From Arthrobacter sp. P2b (GTDB lineage: Bacteria > Actinomycetota > Actinomycetes > Actinomycetales > Micrococcaceae): a stretch of DNA of 64,000 nucleotides. The position numbers and the translations under genes are program-made. The stretch lies in assembly GCF_900168295.1 (NCBI RefSeq), contig NZ_FVZL01000002.1, positions 310,001 to 374,000 on the forward strand. Reading direction: 5' to 3'. The notes under the pieces are model-generated. The model saw only the letters and a list, made by a program, of their open reading frames with translations, did no database searches and was not told the origin of the DNA. The first letter of the stretch is position 1. The number at the start of each line of letters is the position of its first letter. This document shows positions 49,042-62,196 of the stretch, piece after piece.

Positions 49042-50298
49042 TCAGGCCCGGGGTGAAACGTGGTTCAGTTCAAAGCCGATCCGGCTGATGATGGCAGCGG
49101 CAACCTCTGTCTTGGTTCCGGCCGCCTCCTGTGGTTCGGAGCCTGACCGCGCCAGGATGACCACGGAATTGGTGTCCTGGCCAAACACTTTGTCGGAGCC
49201 GACGTGGTTGACCACCAGCAGGTCGCATCCCTTGCGCTGGAGCTTCGCCTGCGCGTAGGCCAGGACATCGCCGTGGCTGTCTCCGGTTTCGGCGGCGAAT
49301 CCGACGATCAGCTGGTGATCGCCTGCCGGGCCGGCAGCGTTTGGAAGTGCACTGTTACGCAGTTCCACCAGTTCATGGAGGATGTCCGGGTTGCGGACCA
49401 GGGTGATGACGGGGTCGGCGCTGTCATCGCGTTTCTTGATTTTGGTGTCCGACACCTCAGCGGGACGGAAATCTGCCACGGCAGCGGACATGATGATGAC
49501 GTCGGAGTCAGCGGCGGCTGCCAGTGCCGCCTCGCGAAGCTGCAGGGCTGTTTCCACGGGCACCACGTCCACGCCGGCGGGCACAGGAACTTCCATGTGG
49601 GCGGCGAGCAGCCGGACCGTGGCCCCGGCGTTGCGCGCGGCGACGGCCAGCGCTACCCCCTGTTTCCCGGAGGAACGGTTGCCGAGGAACCGCACGGGGT
49701 CGAGGGGTTCGCGGGTTCCGCCGGCGCTGATGGTGACGGTGCGGCCGGCCAGCGGCAGCTGGTAGTCGGTCTGTCCCTGCACCAGGGCCATGGCGGCGTC
49801 AAAAATGACCTGCGGCTCGGGCAGCCGCCCGGGACCGGAGTCGGCGCCGGTGAGCCTGCCGGTGGCGGGCTCGAGGACTGCGGCACCGCGGGTACGCAGC
49901 ATCTCCACGTTGGCGCGGGTGGCGGCGTGCTGCCACATCTCCGTATGCATGGCGGGCGCGAACAGCACCGGCCCGCGGGCCATGAGGAGGGTATTGGTGA
50001 GGAGGTCTCCGGCTTGTCCGGTGGCAGCCTTGGCGAGCAGGTCCGCCGTGGCCGGTGCGATGACCACGAGGTCGGCCTCGTGGCCGAGCCTGACGTGGTT
50101 GACCTGGTGGACGTCGTCGAAAACGCTGTTGCTGACCGGGTTCCCGGACAGCGCCTCCCAGGTGGCGGTGCCGACAAAGCGCGTGGACACCTCCGTGGGA
50201 ATCACCGTGACGTTATGGCCGGCTTCAGTAAAAAGCCGGAGGAGCGATGCCACCTTGTAGGCGGCAATCCCTCCCCCGACTCCGAGGACTATGCGCAC
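49042..50298 (-). CDS. coaBC: Bifunctional CoaBC (phosphopantothenoylcysteine synthetase/decarboxylase)
   Basis: The protein catalyses two steps of coenzyme A synthesis. The N-terminal flavoprotein domain CoaC (1-185) begins MRIVLGVGGGIAAYK and has the catalytic His in VNHVRLGHEADLVVIAPATADLL. The C-terminal CoaB domain starts at TVTISAGGTREPLDPVRFLGNRSS and includes AAVADFRP. The substrate-recognition motif reads PAMHTEMW instead of PxMNxxMW, and no Cys is present in the following GADSGPGRLPEP loop. The length of 418 is normal. It lies between rpoZ and metK. Confidence 0.94.
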   Translation of the reverse strand: MRIVLGVGGGIAAYKVASLLRLFTEAGHNVTVIPTEVSTRFVGTATWEALSGNPVSNSVFDDVHQVNHVRLGHEADLVVIAPATADLLAKAATGQAGDLLTNTLLMARGPVLFAPAMHTEMWQHAATRANVEMLRTRGAAVLEPATGRLTGADSGPGRLPEPQVIFDAAMALVQGQTDYQLPLAGRTVTISAGGTREPLDPVRFLGNRSSGKQGVALAVAARNAGATVRLLAAHMEVPVPAGVDVVPVETALQLREAALAAAADSDVIIMSAAVADFRPAEVSDTKIKKRDDSADPVITLVRNPDILHELVELRNSALPNAAGPAGDHQLIVGFAAETGDSHGDVLAYAQAKLQRKGCDLLVVNHVGSDKVFGQDTNSVVILARSGSEPQEAAGTKTEVAAAIISRIGFELNHVSPRA

Positions 50299-50336
50299 GT
50301 GACCTCCGTCAACAGCAAGTCAGATAAGCGGCAGGA

Positions 50337-50597
50337 TTACTCTGCGGCTTCGATCGGCGTGGAAACCAGCTTGCCTTCGTTGATCTCGCGCAGTGCGATC
50401 GAGAGCGACTTTTCGTTCAGCTTGGTGTCTACCAGCGGGCCGACGTACTCGAAGAGGCCCTCGTGCAGCTGCGCGTAGTAGGCGTTGATCTGACGAGCAC
50501 GCTTGGCACCGAAGATCACCAGACCGTACTTGGAGTCGGCTGCTTCAAGCAGCGAGTCGATCGGCGGGTTGATGATGCCTTCAAGGTTCGTGGACAC
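50337..50597 (-). CDS. rpoZ: RNA polymerase omega subunit
   Basis: This 86-residue protein helps RNA polymerase assembly. It shows the omega pattern [20 protein letters not shown] followed by [12 protein letters not shown]. It lies 15 bp after gmk and 38 bp before coaBC, the usual gmk-rpoZ-coaBC order. Confidence 0.95.
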   Translation of the reverse strand: MSTNLEGIINPPIDSLLEAADSKYGLVIFGAKRARQINAYYAQLHEGLFEYVGPLVDTKLNEKSLSIALREINEGKLVSTPIEAAE

Positions 50598-50612
50598 GAA
50601 TTCTCCAAATTT

Positions 50613-51206
50613 CTAGCGGGCTGACGGTTCCGGCAGGTGTGGGTGCGGCGTCAGCCCCATGAGTGAAACAAGCTCGTCCGCTGCCCGGCGGACGTCGTCA
50701 TTGATGACGGTGTGGTCGAACTCCGGTTCAGCAGCAAGTTCCAGTTTAGCGGTTTCCAGCCGCCGCTGCTGTTCCTCGGGTGTTTCGGTGCCGCGGCCCA
50801 CCAGGCGGCGCACCATTTCGTCCCAGGTGGGCGGGGCCAGGAACACGAACTGTGCGTCAGGGACGGCCGCCTTGACCTGCCGGGCGCCCTGCAGGTCGAT
50901 CTCCAGGAGCACCGACCGGCCCTCGGAGATGGCCTGGTTCACCGTGCTCTTCAGGGTGCCGTAGGTGTTCTGGCCATGCACCACGGCCCATTCCAGGAGT
51001 TCCCCGGCAACAATGAGCTGCTCGAACTCCTCCTTGGTTTTGAAGAAGTAGTGGACGCCGTCCACTTCGCCGGGCCGGGGAGCCCTGGTGGTGGCCGAGA
51101 CGGACAGCCAGACCTCGGGGTAGTTGTCGCGGATGTAGGTGGACACGGTGCCTTTGCCAACAGCCGTCGGACCTGCGAGGACTGTCAGTCCAGGATTCTT
51201 GCTCAC
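50613..51206 (-). CDS. gmk: Guanylate kinase
   Basis: This 197-residue kinase phosphorylates GMP to GDP. The P-loop is [10 protein letters not shown] (Lys18), with Ala-Val in place of the more usual Ser-Gly-Val. The GMP-binding region [21 protein letters not shown] and [13 protein letters not shown] are conserved. It follows mihF by 44 bp. Confidence 0.95.
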   Translation of the reverse strand: MSKNPGLTVLAGPTAVGKGTVSTYIRDNYPEVWLSVSATTRAPRPGEVDGVHYFFKTKEEFEQLIVAGELLEWAVVHGQNTYGTLKSTVNQAISEGRSVLLEIDLQGARQVKAAVPDAQFVFLAPPTWDEMVRRLVGRGTETPEEQQRRLETAKLELAAEPEFDHTVINDDVRRAADELVSLMGLTPHPHLPEPSAR

Positions 51207-51250
51207 GTATTCCTTTGCCGGAGTTCGGGGATGGCCGGCCGCAGGCCGCC

Positions 51251-51568
51251 CTAATGCTCGTCTATAAAATCTACCAGCGCCCGGCGCTGGTGCACGCCCA
51301 GGCCGCGGACCCTGCGGGACGTCGCAATGCCCAACTGGTCCATAATTGCCGCAGCCCGGACCTTGCCGATCCCCGGCAGTGCCTCAAGGAGCTCTGAAAC
51401 CCGCATCCGCGCCAGGGCGTCATCCTCCATGGCGGAGTTGATGATGTCCGCCGCGGACCTCTCGCCGTTTTTGAGGCTTTCCTTGGCAGCGGCCCGGGTA
51501 GCCCTGGCCGCGGCTGCCTTGTTCAGGGCGTCAGCCCGTTCCGTCGCGGATAGCGGTCTCAGCACCAT
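51251..51568 (-). CDS. mihF: Integration host factor, actinobacterial type (mIHF)
   Basis: This 105-residue nucleoid protein has no sequence relation to E. coli IHF. It has an N-terminal helix rich in Ala, Arg and Lys, and a helix-two-turn-helix region with [32 protein letters not shown] that contacts DNA backbone. The start is ATG at 51568, giving [15 protein letters not shown]; the frame is open to 51658, but that part is not conserved and crosses the palindrome. It lies between pyrF and gmk, as in other actinobacteria. Confidence 0.93.
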   Translation of the reverse strand: MVLRPLSATERADALNKAAAARATRAAAKESLKNGERSAADIINSAMEDDALARMRVSELLEALPGIGKVRAAAIMDQLGIATSRRVRGLGVHQRRALVDFIDEH

Positions 51569-51597
51569 GAAGGACACCCCCGGATTCGGCGGATTAT

Positions 51598-51621
51598 GTC
51601 CAAGGGCGGCCGCCCTTGGAC
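51598..51621 (-). terminator. Perfect 24-bp palindrome between pyrF and mihF
   Basis: GTCCAAGGGCGG is followed at once by its exact complement. As RNA it would fold to about a 10-bp stem with a tetraloop and could end the pyr operon transcript. As DNA it could be an operator for mihF, whose start lies 30 bp away. Confidence 0.6.
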
Positions 51622-51679
51622 CTGTCCTGAAACTACCCTTTGGTGCTGCCTGAATCAATGCAAAACGCGAAACGGAGCG

Positions 51680-52532
51680 CTATTCGGCGCGCAGCCCGTC
51701 CAGCGTCCGCAGGGCAGCTTCACGAAGTCCGTGCAGGTCAGGCCCGGCCGAGAGGATGTCCCGGCTGGAGGTGCCCAGAACGTACCGGTAAGCAGCCCCG
51801 AATGTGGCCCGAAGGTCCGCCGGCGTTGCCCCTTGGGCTCCCAGTCCCGGGGCCAGGATGGGGCCGCGCACGGCCGCCAGGTCCAGGTCCAGTTCGGTCA
51901 GGGCGGACCCGACGGTTGCGCCGACCACCAGCCCGACGGAGCCGAGGCTCCCCTGATAGCGGGCGTTTTCCGCGGCTGCTGCCTCCGTGATCCGGCGCGC
52001 CACGGAGTCAGCTCCCCCAACGTGCTGGACCGAGGCACCCTCGGGGTTGGAGGTCAGGGCGAGGACGAACACTCCCCGTCCGGTCTCCGCTGCCAGGTCC
52101 AGGGCGGGACGCAACGACTCGAACCCCAGGTAGGGGCTGAGGGTGACAGAATCCGCGGCCAGCGGGGATCCGTCGCGGAGCCAGGCGTCGGCGTAGGCGG
52201 CCATGGTGGACCCGATGTCGCCGCGCTTGGCATCGGCGATGGTGAGCACCGCTTCATCCCTGGCGGCAGCAAGAAGCTCTTCCAGCACAGCCATCCCGGC
52301 CGAGCCGTGGCGTTCGTACAGGGCCACCTGCGGCTTGACCGCGGCAGCGAGCGAAGCCACCGCCTCCAGGACTGTCAGCGAAAAGCGCCGCAGCCCGGCG
52401 GCGTCGTCGTCCAGCCCCCAGCTCTTCAACAGCGCAGGGTGCGGATCGATGCCCACGCACAGCGGGCCGCGGGCGGCCATGGCCGCGCCCAGCCGGGAGC
52501 CGAAAGACTCCCGGCCGGCTGCGGATACCTGC

Positions 52533-52540
<8 letters not shown>
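51680..52540 (-). CDS. pyrF: Orotidine 5'-phosphate decarboxylase
   Basis: This enzyme makes UMP from OMP, the last step of the pathway. The 286-residue product is of the long (type 2) actinobacterial class. Catalytic residues lie in [10 protein letters not shown]: Asp103, Lys105 and Asp108. The start is ATG at 52540, giving an 8-bp overlap with the 3' end of carB; the longer open frame to 52789 is antisense-like repetitive sequence inside carB and is rejected. Last gene of the pyr operon. Confidence 0.95.
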
Positions 52541-55846
<3,306 letters not shown>

Positions 55847-55847
<1 letters not shown>

Positions 55848-57172
55848 TACTTCTTGTCCTCAGTCTTGTTGTCAGCGGCGTTGCGTTCGATCGGATTATG
55901 CACGGAGTCCACAGGCTCCTTGGACAGGTTGGCGGTCCTGCCGTCCCGGGTTCCCTCCATCAGCTCGATGAAGCGGTCGAAGAGGTAGGCGGCGTCGTGC
56001 GGGCCGGCGGCTGCCTCCGGGTGGTACTGCACGGAGAAGGCCGGGATGTCCAGGCAGGCGAGGCCTTCAACGACGTCGTCGTTCAAGCTGACGTGGCTGA
56101 CCTCGACGCGCCCGTAACGTTCCTCCGGAGCCTGCGTGGCGCCGTCGAGCGGTGCGTCCACGGCGAAGCCGTGGTTCTGCGAGGTGATCTCCACCTTGCC
56201 CGTGCGGCGGTCCATCACGGGCTGGTTGATGCCGCGGTGGCCGTAGCGGAGCTTGTAGGTGCCGAACCCCAGGGCGCGGCCCAGGATCTGGTTTCCGAAG
56301 CAGATGCCGAAGTACGGCAGCTTCTCGTCCAGGACGGAGCGGAGCAGCTTCACCTGGACGTCGGCGGTGGCGGGGTCGCCGGGGCCGTTGGACATAAAGA
56401 CACCGTCCGGGTTGACGGCCTTGACGTCTTCCAGGGTGGCGGTGGCCGGGAGGACGTGGACGCGCACGCCGCGCTCGGCAAACCGGATGGGCGTCATGGC
56501 CTTGATGCCGAGGTCGATCGCGGCGATGCTGAACCGCGCGTCGCCGTCCCAGCCGTGGTCCTTGGGATCAACGACGTAGGCCTCGTCCACGCTGACTTCC
56601 TCCGCCAGGCGGGCGCCCTCCATGGGGGCGCTGGCCAGGACGGCGTCGAGGAGTTCCTTGTCCGTTGCCTGCGCGGCGTCGCCCGAGAAGATGCCGGCGC
56701 GCATGGTCTTGTGCTCGCGCAGGTGGCGGGTGATGGCGCGGGTGTCAACGCCCTGGATGCCCACGATCCCCTGCTCGGTCAGTTCCTCATCGAGGGAACG
56801 CTCGGAGCGCCAGTTGGAGGGCCGGCGGGCGGCGTCGCGGACGATGTAGCCGGCAACCCAGATGCGGCGGGATTCGGCGTCCTCGCTGTTGACGCCGGTG
56901 TTGCCGATGTGAGGGGCGGTCTGGACCACCAGCTGGCGGGCGTAGGAGGGGTCCGTGATCGTTTCCTGGTACCCGGTCATGCCGGTGGCGAAGACGGCTT
57001 CGCCCAACGCGGTTCCGGTGGCTCCGTAGCTGGTCCCGCGGAAGATGCGGCCGTCCTCGAGGACGAGGACTGCCGGAGCGGAGGTGGTTGCTGTCACTGT
57101 ATTCGCTTTCACTGCTGGGTCTGTGGCTGCTGTCTGGTTCGCTGCTGGTGTGGTCGCTGCGTGGTCCGTCAC
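55847..57172 (-). CDS. carA: Carbamoyl-phosphate synthase small subunit
   Basis: This glutamine amidotransferase subunit supplies ammonia to CarB. The C-terminal class I domain has the nucleophile in [16 protein letters not shown] and the catalytic His-Glu in YHPEAAAGP. The N-terminal CarA domain begins [16 protein letters not shown]. An Ala/Thr-rich tail of about 33 residues precedes it. The start is taken as GTG at 57172 because GGAAAG lies 8 bases upstream; GTG at 57187 is also open and would overlap the upstream gene by 11 bp. Confidence 0.93.
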
Positions 57173-57176
57173 TGTC

Positions 57177-57698
57177 TTACTTTCCACTGTTGGCGTCGGC
57201 CGCCGGGGCTGAGGAGATCAATTGCTGGAGTGCCGTGAACAGCACGTCCTTGTCCGCGGCACGGCGGGTGCGGAACCCGGTGTCCAGCTCATGGGGGCCG
57301 AGCACCCATGTCACCACCAGGAGGCCGTCCTTCTCGACGAACTTGCCGGCCATGCCGCTGTCCTGCCGTACGCCGTGCAGGGAGGTGGCCGGGATGTAGA
57401 GCGCCGGGGCCCCGGAGCGGTCGAAGAGGACTCCGTGCGGGTACACCGCGAGGGTGGACGTGGTGCGGATGCCGAGGCCGTGCACGGCGATCCGGTCCAG
57501 CCAGTCGCCGCCGGTGGTGGTCGCAATATACTGGCCCTCCGCGACGGCGAGGGGCTCGCCGGGTTCCGTGAGCACGGGGGGCAGCTGTTCGACGTCGGAC
57601 TGGCGCTTCAGGCGGTTCCGCCACCCCATCCAAATGAGGCCGAACGCGACGGCGATGAGTGCCAGCGTGATGGCCAGCGAGAGCAGCTGGGTATCCAT
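57177..57698 (-). CDS. PH-like membrane protein in the pyr operon
   Basis: This 173-residue protein has one N-terminal membrane helix (about residues 5-25) followed by a basic stop (RNRLKRQ) and a soluble domain with a PH-like pattern of beta strands ([25 protein letters not shown]). The same kind of gene lies between pyrC and carA in mycobacteria and other actinobacteria. The function is unknown. It overlaps pyrC by one base, so it is firmly part of the operon. Confidence 0.82.
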   Translation of the reverse strand: MDTQLLSLAITLALIAVAFGLIWMGWRNRLKRQSDVEQLPPVLTEPGEPLAVAEGQYIATTTGGDWLDRIAVHGLGIRTTSTLAVYPHGVLFDRSGAPALYIPATSLHGVRQDSGMAGKFVEKDGLLVVTWVLGPHELDTGFRTRRAADKDVLFTALQQLISSAPAADANSGK

Positions 57699-59032
57699 CA
57701 GGCGGCGCCTGCGGACGCCGCATGCGGGAACGGGGTGTTGAGTTCGCCGTCCAGGACGGTGGGGTGTCCCTTGAAGAAGGTGGCCACCACCTTGCCCGGC
57801 AGCTCCCGGCCCTTGAAGGGCGAGTTGCGGCCCATGGTGGCCATGCGGAACGGGTCCACGGTCCAGCGCGCCGCGGGATCCACCAGGATGACGTTGGCGG
57901 GTTCCCCTGCTTCCAGGGGACGGCCCTGGTCCTCGAGCCGGCCGATGCGTGCCGCCGCGGTGGAGGTGACGCGCGCGAAGTCCGCCCAGCCCATCAGGCC
58001 GGTTTCAATCATGGTGTGCTGCACCACGGACAGGGCGGTTTCCAGGCCGGTCATGCCCATGGCGGCCTGCGCCCACTCGCACTCCTTGTGCTCGCTGGGG
58101 TGCGGCGCATGGTCGGTACCCACAACGTCGATGGTGCCGTCTGCCAGCCCTGCGCGCAATGCCTGGACGTCCGCGTCCGTGCGCAGCGGGGGGTTGACCT
58201 TGTAGACGGGATCGTAGCTGCGGACCAGGTCATCGGTCAGCAGCAGGTGGTGCGGCGTCACCTCGGCGGTGACGTTGATGCCGCGTTCCTTGGCCCAGCG
58301 GATGATTTCCACCGAGCCGGCTGTGGAGACGTGGCACACGTGCAGGCGGGAGCCCACGTGCTGGGCCAGCAGGACATCGCGGGCGATGATGCTTTCCTCT
58401 GCCACCGCGGGCCATCCGGTGAGGCCCAGTACGGCGGACACCTCGCCTTCGTTCATCTGGGCACCGGCCGTCAGCCGCGGCTCCTGCGCGTGCTGGGCCA
58501 CCACGCCGTCGAACGCTTTGACGTACTCCAGGGCGCGGCGCATGAGGACGGGATCGTGGACGCAGATGCCGTCGTCGGAGAACATGCGGACCCGGGCGCG
58601 GGAATCGGCCATGGCGCCAAGTTCGGCCAGCTGCTCCCCCGCGAGGCCCACGGTGACTGCGCCGACAGGCCGCACATCCACCCAGCCGGCCGTCCGGCCC
58701 AGCGAGTAGACCTGCTCCACCACGCCTGCGGTGTCCGCCACGGGGGTGCTGTTGGCCATGGCGTGGACGGCCGTGTAGCCGCCCAGCGCTGCTGCGCGGG
58801 TTCCTGTTTCCACCGTCTCGGCGTCCTCGCGGCCAGGCTCGCGGAGGTGCGTGTGCACGTCCACCATGCCGGGGAGTGCCACCAGGCCGGCGGCGTCGAT
58901 CACCGTGGCCCCGTCGGCTGAAAGGCCGTTGCCGGTTTCGGCGATGATGCCGTCACGGATCAGCAGGTCCGCCGGTTCACCGCCCAGGATGGAGGCGCCT
59001 TGGATCAGATAGGTTCCGGTGTTGCCTGCCAT
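57698..59032 (-). CDS. pyrC: Dihydroorotase
   Basis: This 444-residue class I dihydroorotase closes carbamoyl aspartate to dihydroorotate. The first metal-binding motif is MVDVHTHLREPG (His60, His62), and later ligands lie in HVCHVSTAGS and TDHAPH. It overlaps pyrB by one base and the PH-like gene by one base, which points to translational coupling. Confidence 0.96.
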   Translation of the reverse strand: MAGNTGTYLIQGASILGGEPADLLIRDGIIAETGNGLSADGATVIDAAGLVALPGMVDVHTHLREPGREDAETVETGTRAAALGGYTAVHAMANSTPVADTAGVVEQVYSLGRTAGWVDVRPVGAVTVGLAGEQLAELGAMADSRARVRMFSDDGICVHDPVLMRRALEYVKAFDGVVAQHAQEPRLTAGAQMNEGEVSAVLGLTGWPAVAEESIIARDVLLAQHVGSRLHVCHVSTAGSVEIIRWAKERGINVTAEVTPHHLLLTDDLVRSYDPVYKVNPPLRTDADVQALRAGLADGTIDVVGTDHAPHPSEHKECEWAQAAMGMTGLETALSVVQHTMIETGLMGWADFARVTSTAAARIGRLEDQGRPLEAGEPANVILVDPAARWTVDPFRMATMGRNSPFKGRELPGKVVATFFKGHPTVLDGELNTPFPHAASAGAA

Positions 59033-60057
59033 CAGTTGGTCTCCTTGGTGGAATGGGTGCCGGCGTAGGCCAGGGCGGGAGTGGCGGCTGGTTCGCGGGT
59101 GTCCCCGGAGAGCAGCAGGTAGAGGGCGGCCATCCGCACCGACACTCCGTTGCGGACCTGGTCCAGCACGGTGGAGCGGGGTGAGTCAGCGGCGGCTGCC
59201 GAGATTTCCAGGCCGCGGTTCATGGGGCCGGGGTGCATGATGATGGTGTCCTTCATGCCGAGCTTGTCGAGGGACCGGAGGCGGGTGTCGTCGAAGCCCC
59301 AGCGGCGGGAGTATTCGCGGGTGGTGGGGAAGAATGACGCGTTCATCCGTTCGCCCTGGACGCGGAGCATCATGACGGCGTCGACTCCGCCTTCGAGGGT
59401 TTCGTCCAGGTTGTAGCTGACCTTGCAGGGCCATTTTTCGACGCCGATGGGCAGCAGCGTGGGCGGCGCCACCAGGGTGACATCCGCGCCGAGGGTGCGC
59501 AGGAGCCAGACGTTGGAGCGGGCAACCCGGGAGTGCAGGACGTCGCCGGCGATAGCGACGCGCATTCCTGAGAGATCGGCGCCTTCGGACCCGGTGCCGG
59601 CCAGGCGCGACCAGTGCCGGCGCATGGTGAAGGCGTCCAGCAGTGCCTGGGTGGGGTGTTCATGGGTGCCGTCGCCGGCGTTGATGACGCCGGCGTCGAT
59701 CCAGTCCGTCGCGGCCAGCCGGTGCGGTGCTCCGGAGGCCCAGTGGCGGATGACGACGGCGTCCGCACCCATCGCGGAGAGCGTCTGGGCCGTGTCCTTG
59801 AGGGACTCGCCCTTGGACACCGAGGATCCCTTCGCGGCGAAGTTGATGACGTCCGCGGAGAGGCGCTTGGCGGCCGCTTCGAAGGAGATGCGGGTGCGGG
59901 TGGAGTCCTCGAAGAAGAGGTTCACCACCGTGCGGCCGCGCAGGGCGGGGAGCTTTTTGACTTCACGGTCGCCGACGGCCGCCATTTCCTCGGCGGTGTC
60001 CAGGATCCGGATGGCGTTCGACCGGCTGAGGTCCTGGGTGGAGAGCAGGTGCTTCAC
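59032..60057 (-). CDS. pyrB: Aspartate carbamoyltransferase catalytic subunit
   Basis: This 341-residue enzyme makes carbamoyl aspartate. The carbamoyl-phosphate site STRTRISFE is at residues 52-60, and [15 protein letters not shown] is the second conserved block. No PyrI regulatory subunit is present, as is usual in actinobacteria. It overlaps pyrR by 4 bp. Confidence 0.96.
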   Translation of the reverse strand: MKHLLSTQDLSRSNAIRILDTAEEMAAVGDREVKKLPALRGRTVVNLFFEDSTRTRISFEAAAKRLSADVINFAAKGSSVSKGESLKDTAQTLSAMGADAVVIRHWASGAPHRLAATDWIDAGVINAGDGTHEHPTQALLDAFTMRRHWSRLAGTGSEGADLSGMRVAIAGDVLHSRVARSNVWLLRTLGADVTLVAPPTLLPIGVEKWPCKVSYNLDETLEGGVDAVMMLRVQGERMNASFFPTTREYSRRWGFDDTRLRSLDKLGMKDTIIMHPGPMNRGLEISAAAADSPRSTVLDQVRNGVSVRMAALYLLLSGDTREPAATPALAYAGTHSTKETN

Positions 60058-60641
60058 GAGCCGCCTTCGATCACTACTTCGTTGACAGGGGTGCCGCCGG
60101 CGGGCGTGTCCGTTTCTTCCAGCCGGACCCGGACTTTTTCGGCGGAGGAGGTGGGGAGGTTCTTGCCCACGTGGTCTGCGCGGATGGGGAGTTCGCGGTG
60201 GCCCCGGTCGATCAGCACGGCGAGCCGGACGATGCGGGGGCGTCCGAGGTCGATGAGGGCGTCCAGGGCTGCGCGGATGGTGCGGCCGGAGTAGAGGACG
60301 TCATCGATCAGGACCACCACCTTGTTGTCGATGCCCGTACGCGGCAGCTTGGTGGGGTAGGGCGGGCGTGTCCCCTGGTGCGAGAGGTCGTCCCGGAACA
60401 TGGTGACGTCGAGCTGGCCCACGATGGCCGCGGCGTCAACAGTGTTGTCCGCGGCGGCGATTTTTTCGGCGAGCCGGACTGCCAGCGGATAGCCGCGGCG
60501 TGGAATGCCCAGCAGGACGAGGTCCTGGGAACCCTTGTTGGCCTCGAGGATCTCATGGGCGATACGAGTGAGGGCCCGGTCAATGTCCGCCTGGCTAAGG
60601 ACTACCCTGGCTGGAACCGGTGCGCTGGTGACAGAAGTCAA
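60054..60641 (-). CDS. pyrR: PyrR, pyr operon RNA-binding regulator / uracil phosphoribosyltransferase
   Basis: PyrR binds pyr mRNA when UMP or UTP is high and shuts the operon down; it also has weak uracil phosphoribosyltransferase activity. The 195-residue product has the PRPP loop [14 protein letters not shown] (residues 108-121) and the dimer motif [13 protein letters not shown]. The start is TTG at 60641, with AGGGGAG seven bases upstream; the frame is open to 60668 but lacks a good site. It is the first gene of the operon. A PyrR-binding-like loop just upstream suggests it represses its own translation. Confidence 0.94.
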   Translation of the reverse strand: MTSVTSAPVPARVVLSQADIDRALTRIAHEILEANKGSQDLVLLGIPRRGYPLAVRLAEKIAAADNTVDAAAIVGQLDVTMFRDDLSHQGTRPPYPTKLPRTGIDNKVVVLIDDVLYSGRTIRAALDALIDLGRPRIVRLAVLIDRGHRELPIRADHVGKNLPTSSAEKVRVRLEETDTPAGGTPVNEVVIEGGS

Positions 60642-60655
60642 CGCTCGTCTCCCCT

Positions 60656-60677
60656 TTCCCCGCCTCACAGGACGGAA
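60656..60677 (-). promoter_or_regulatory. Putative PyrR-binding RNA hairpin ahead of pyrR
   Basis: The minus strand reads UCCUGUGAGGC at 60672-60662, matching the conserved PyrR-binding loop UCCnGnGAGG. TTCC at 60677-60674 can pair with GGAA at 60659-60656 to close it. The pyrR ribosome binding site AGGGGAG begins right at its 3' edge, so protein binding could block translation, as shown for mycobacterial pyrR. No U-run terminator was seen. Confidence 0.72.
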
Positions 60678-60820
60678 TTAAAAAAGGATCATGTGCGTAC
60701 CAAAATTACCACATGGGCTCCGGCCGGCCGGTGCCGGCGGGACGCGGTGCTGGTCACATCCGCGGCGCCACCGCAGCCGGGTCCTTGGTGCGGCGACGCC
60801 TCCCCCCTAGGCTTTCGGAT

Positions 60821-62098
60821 ATGTCGATGTATCCACGCCAGCCATACCAGGGCCCGCCGGAAGATCCACACTTCGGAAGGTCCGGGCCGCTCCCCCGCGA
60901 GGCGAATCCCAGCTGGATGGGGCACGTTGAGCCGGAAAACTACCGCCCTGCGCCGGGCCATCAGGGCAGGCCCGTGAATGCGGTGGTTCCGCCGGAGTTC
61001 CAGGGCGCGGCAGTACGTGCGGCCCGGACCCGCGGCGGCTTGCTGGGCCTCACCGTGGCCGGCAGCGCGCTGGCGTTCCTCAGCCTGTTCCTGGTGATGC
61101 CGTTCCTGCTGTCCAACACCGGCACGGCGGGTTTCCTGATTGGATTCCTGGCCTCGCTGCTCCCGCTGTCGGCGGTGCTCCTTGCGGTCTACGTCATCGA
61201 CAAGTGGGAACCCGAGCCGAAGCGCCTGCTGTTCTTTGCCTTTACCTGGGGCGCCGCTGTGTCCATCGCCGTCACGCTCCTCATTCAGCCGTTTTTTGTG
61301 CTCACCTTCCAGTTTTCGGACGTCCCTGACCTGCAGACGTACATGGCGACCGTGCAGGCGCCCATCGTCGAGGAGTTTGCCAAGTCCCTCGGCCTGCTCC
61401 TGCTTCTCCTTTTCGCGAGGAGGCATTTTGACGGGCCCGTGGACGGTGTGGTGTTCGCGTTCACCATCGCGGGCGGCTTTGCCTTCACCGAAAACATCCT
61501 GTACTTCGGGCGGGCGATTGCGGAATCGGCGAGCCCGGCAAGCGACTTTGCCCAGGTCTTTTTCCTCCGCGGCGTGATGTCCCCGTTCGCCCATGCGATC
61601 TTCACGGGCAGCACGGGGCTCATCATGGGTTTCGCCGCCAGGCGCTGGCATACGGGCGCCTCGGTGGCCGCCTTCGTTGTGGGGCTGCTGCCGGCCATGT
61701 TCCTGCACAACCGCTGGAACAGCATGGGCCAGGGCTTCCTGGTGGACTACATCCTGGTCCAGGTGCCAATCCTTTTCCTCGCGGTGGGTAGCATCGTCCT
61801 GCTGCGGGTGGCCGAGAAGCGCCTGACGCGCCAGCGGCTGCTGGAATACTCCGCCGCCGGCTGGTTCACCCCGGCCGAGGTGGAGCTCCTCGCTACGCTG
61901 GGCGGCCGGCGCTCGGCCCTGAGCTGGGCGGGCGGTTATGGCAGGAAGCGGCAGATGAAGGAATTCCTGAAGGCCGCGACGCACCTGGCGAACACCAGGC
62001 AGCGCATCCTGAGCGGACGCGACGTCCAGCTGCACCAGGCTGAGGAACGGCAGCAGCTGCAGCGTATCGTTGCCCTGCGGGCGGCAGTCGCCGCCTGA
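60821..62098 (+). CDS. PrsW-family intramembrane metalloprotease
   Basis: This 425-residue membrane protein has a Pro-rich cytoplasmic tail of about 60 residues and around eight membrane helices. PrsW signature motifs are present in order: VEEFAKSLG (EExxK), FAFTENILYFG (FxxxE) and SPFAHAIFTG, followed by LHNRWN. In Bacillus PrsW cleaves an anti-sigma factor; the substrate here is unknown and no sigma/anti-sigma pair is nearby. The frame is open from 60713, but ATG 60821 is the first start that fits the family. Divergent from pyrR. Confidence 0.85.
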   Translation: MSMYPRQPYQGPPEDPHFGRSGPLPREANPSWMGHVEPENYRPAPGHQGRPVNAVVPPEFQGAAVRAARTRGGLLGLTVAGSALAFLSLFLVMPFLLSNTGTAGFLIGFLASLLPLSAVLLAVYVIDKWEPEPKRLLFFAFTWGAAVSIAVTLLIQPFFVLTFQFSDVPDLQTYMATVQAPIVEEFAKSLGLLLLLLFARRHFDGPVDGVVFAFTIAGGFAFTENILYFGRAIAESASPASDFAQVFFLRGVMSPFAHAIFTGSTGLIMGFAARRWHTGASVAAFVVGLLPAMFLHNRWNSMGQGFLVDYILVQVPILFLAVGSIVLLRVAEKRLTRQRLLEYSAAGWFTPAEVELLATLGGRRSALSWAGGYGRKRQMKEFLKAATHLANTRQRILSGRDVQLHQAEERQQLQRIVALRAAVAA

Positions 62099-62131
62099 GG
62101 CCCCGACGGCGGAATCCTTAGTTAATAGCGA

Positions 62132-62167
62132 AAGGGCCGGCCTCCACGGTGGTGGAAGCCGGCCCTT
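62132..62167. terminator. Hairpin between prsW-like gene and nusB
   Basis: AAGGGCCGGC pairs with GCCGGCCCTT (10 bp); after one mismatch the stem continues for about five more pairs. It lies between convergent genes. Confidence 0.75.
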
Positions 62168-62196
62168 GTGCCGGTGTGCCGGGTGGCCGCGCCTGG

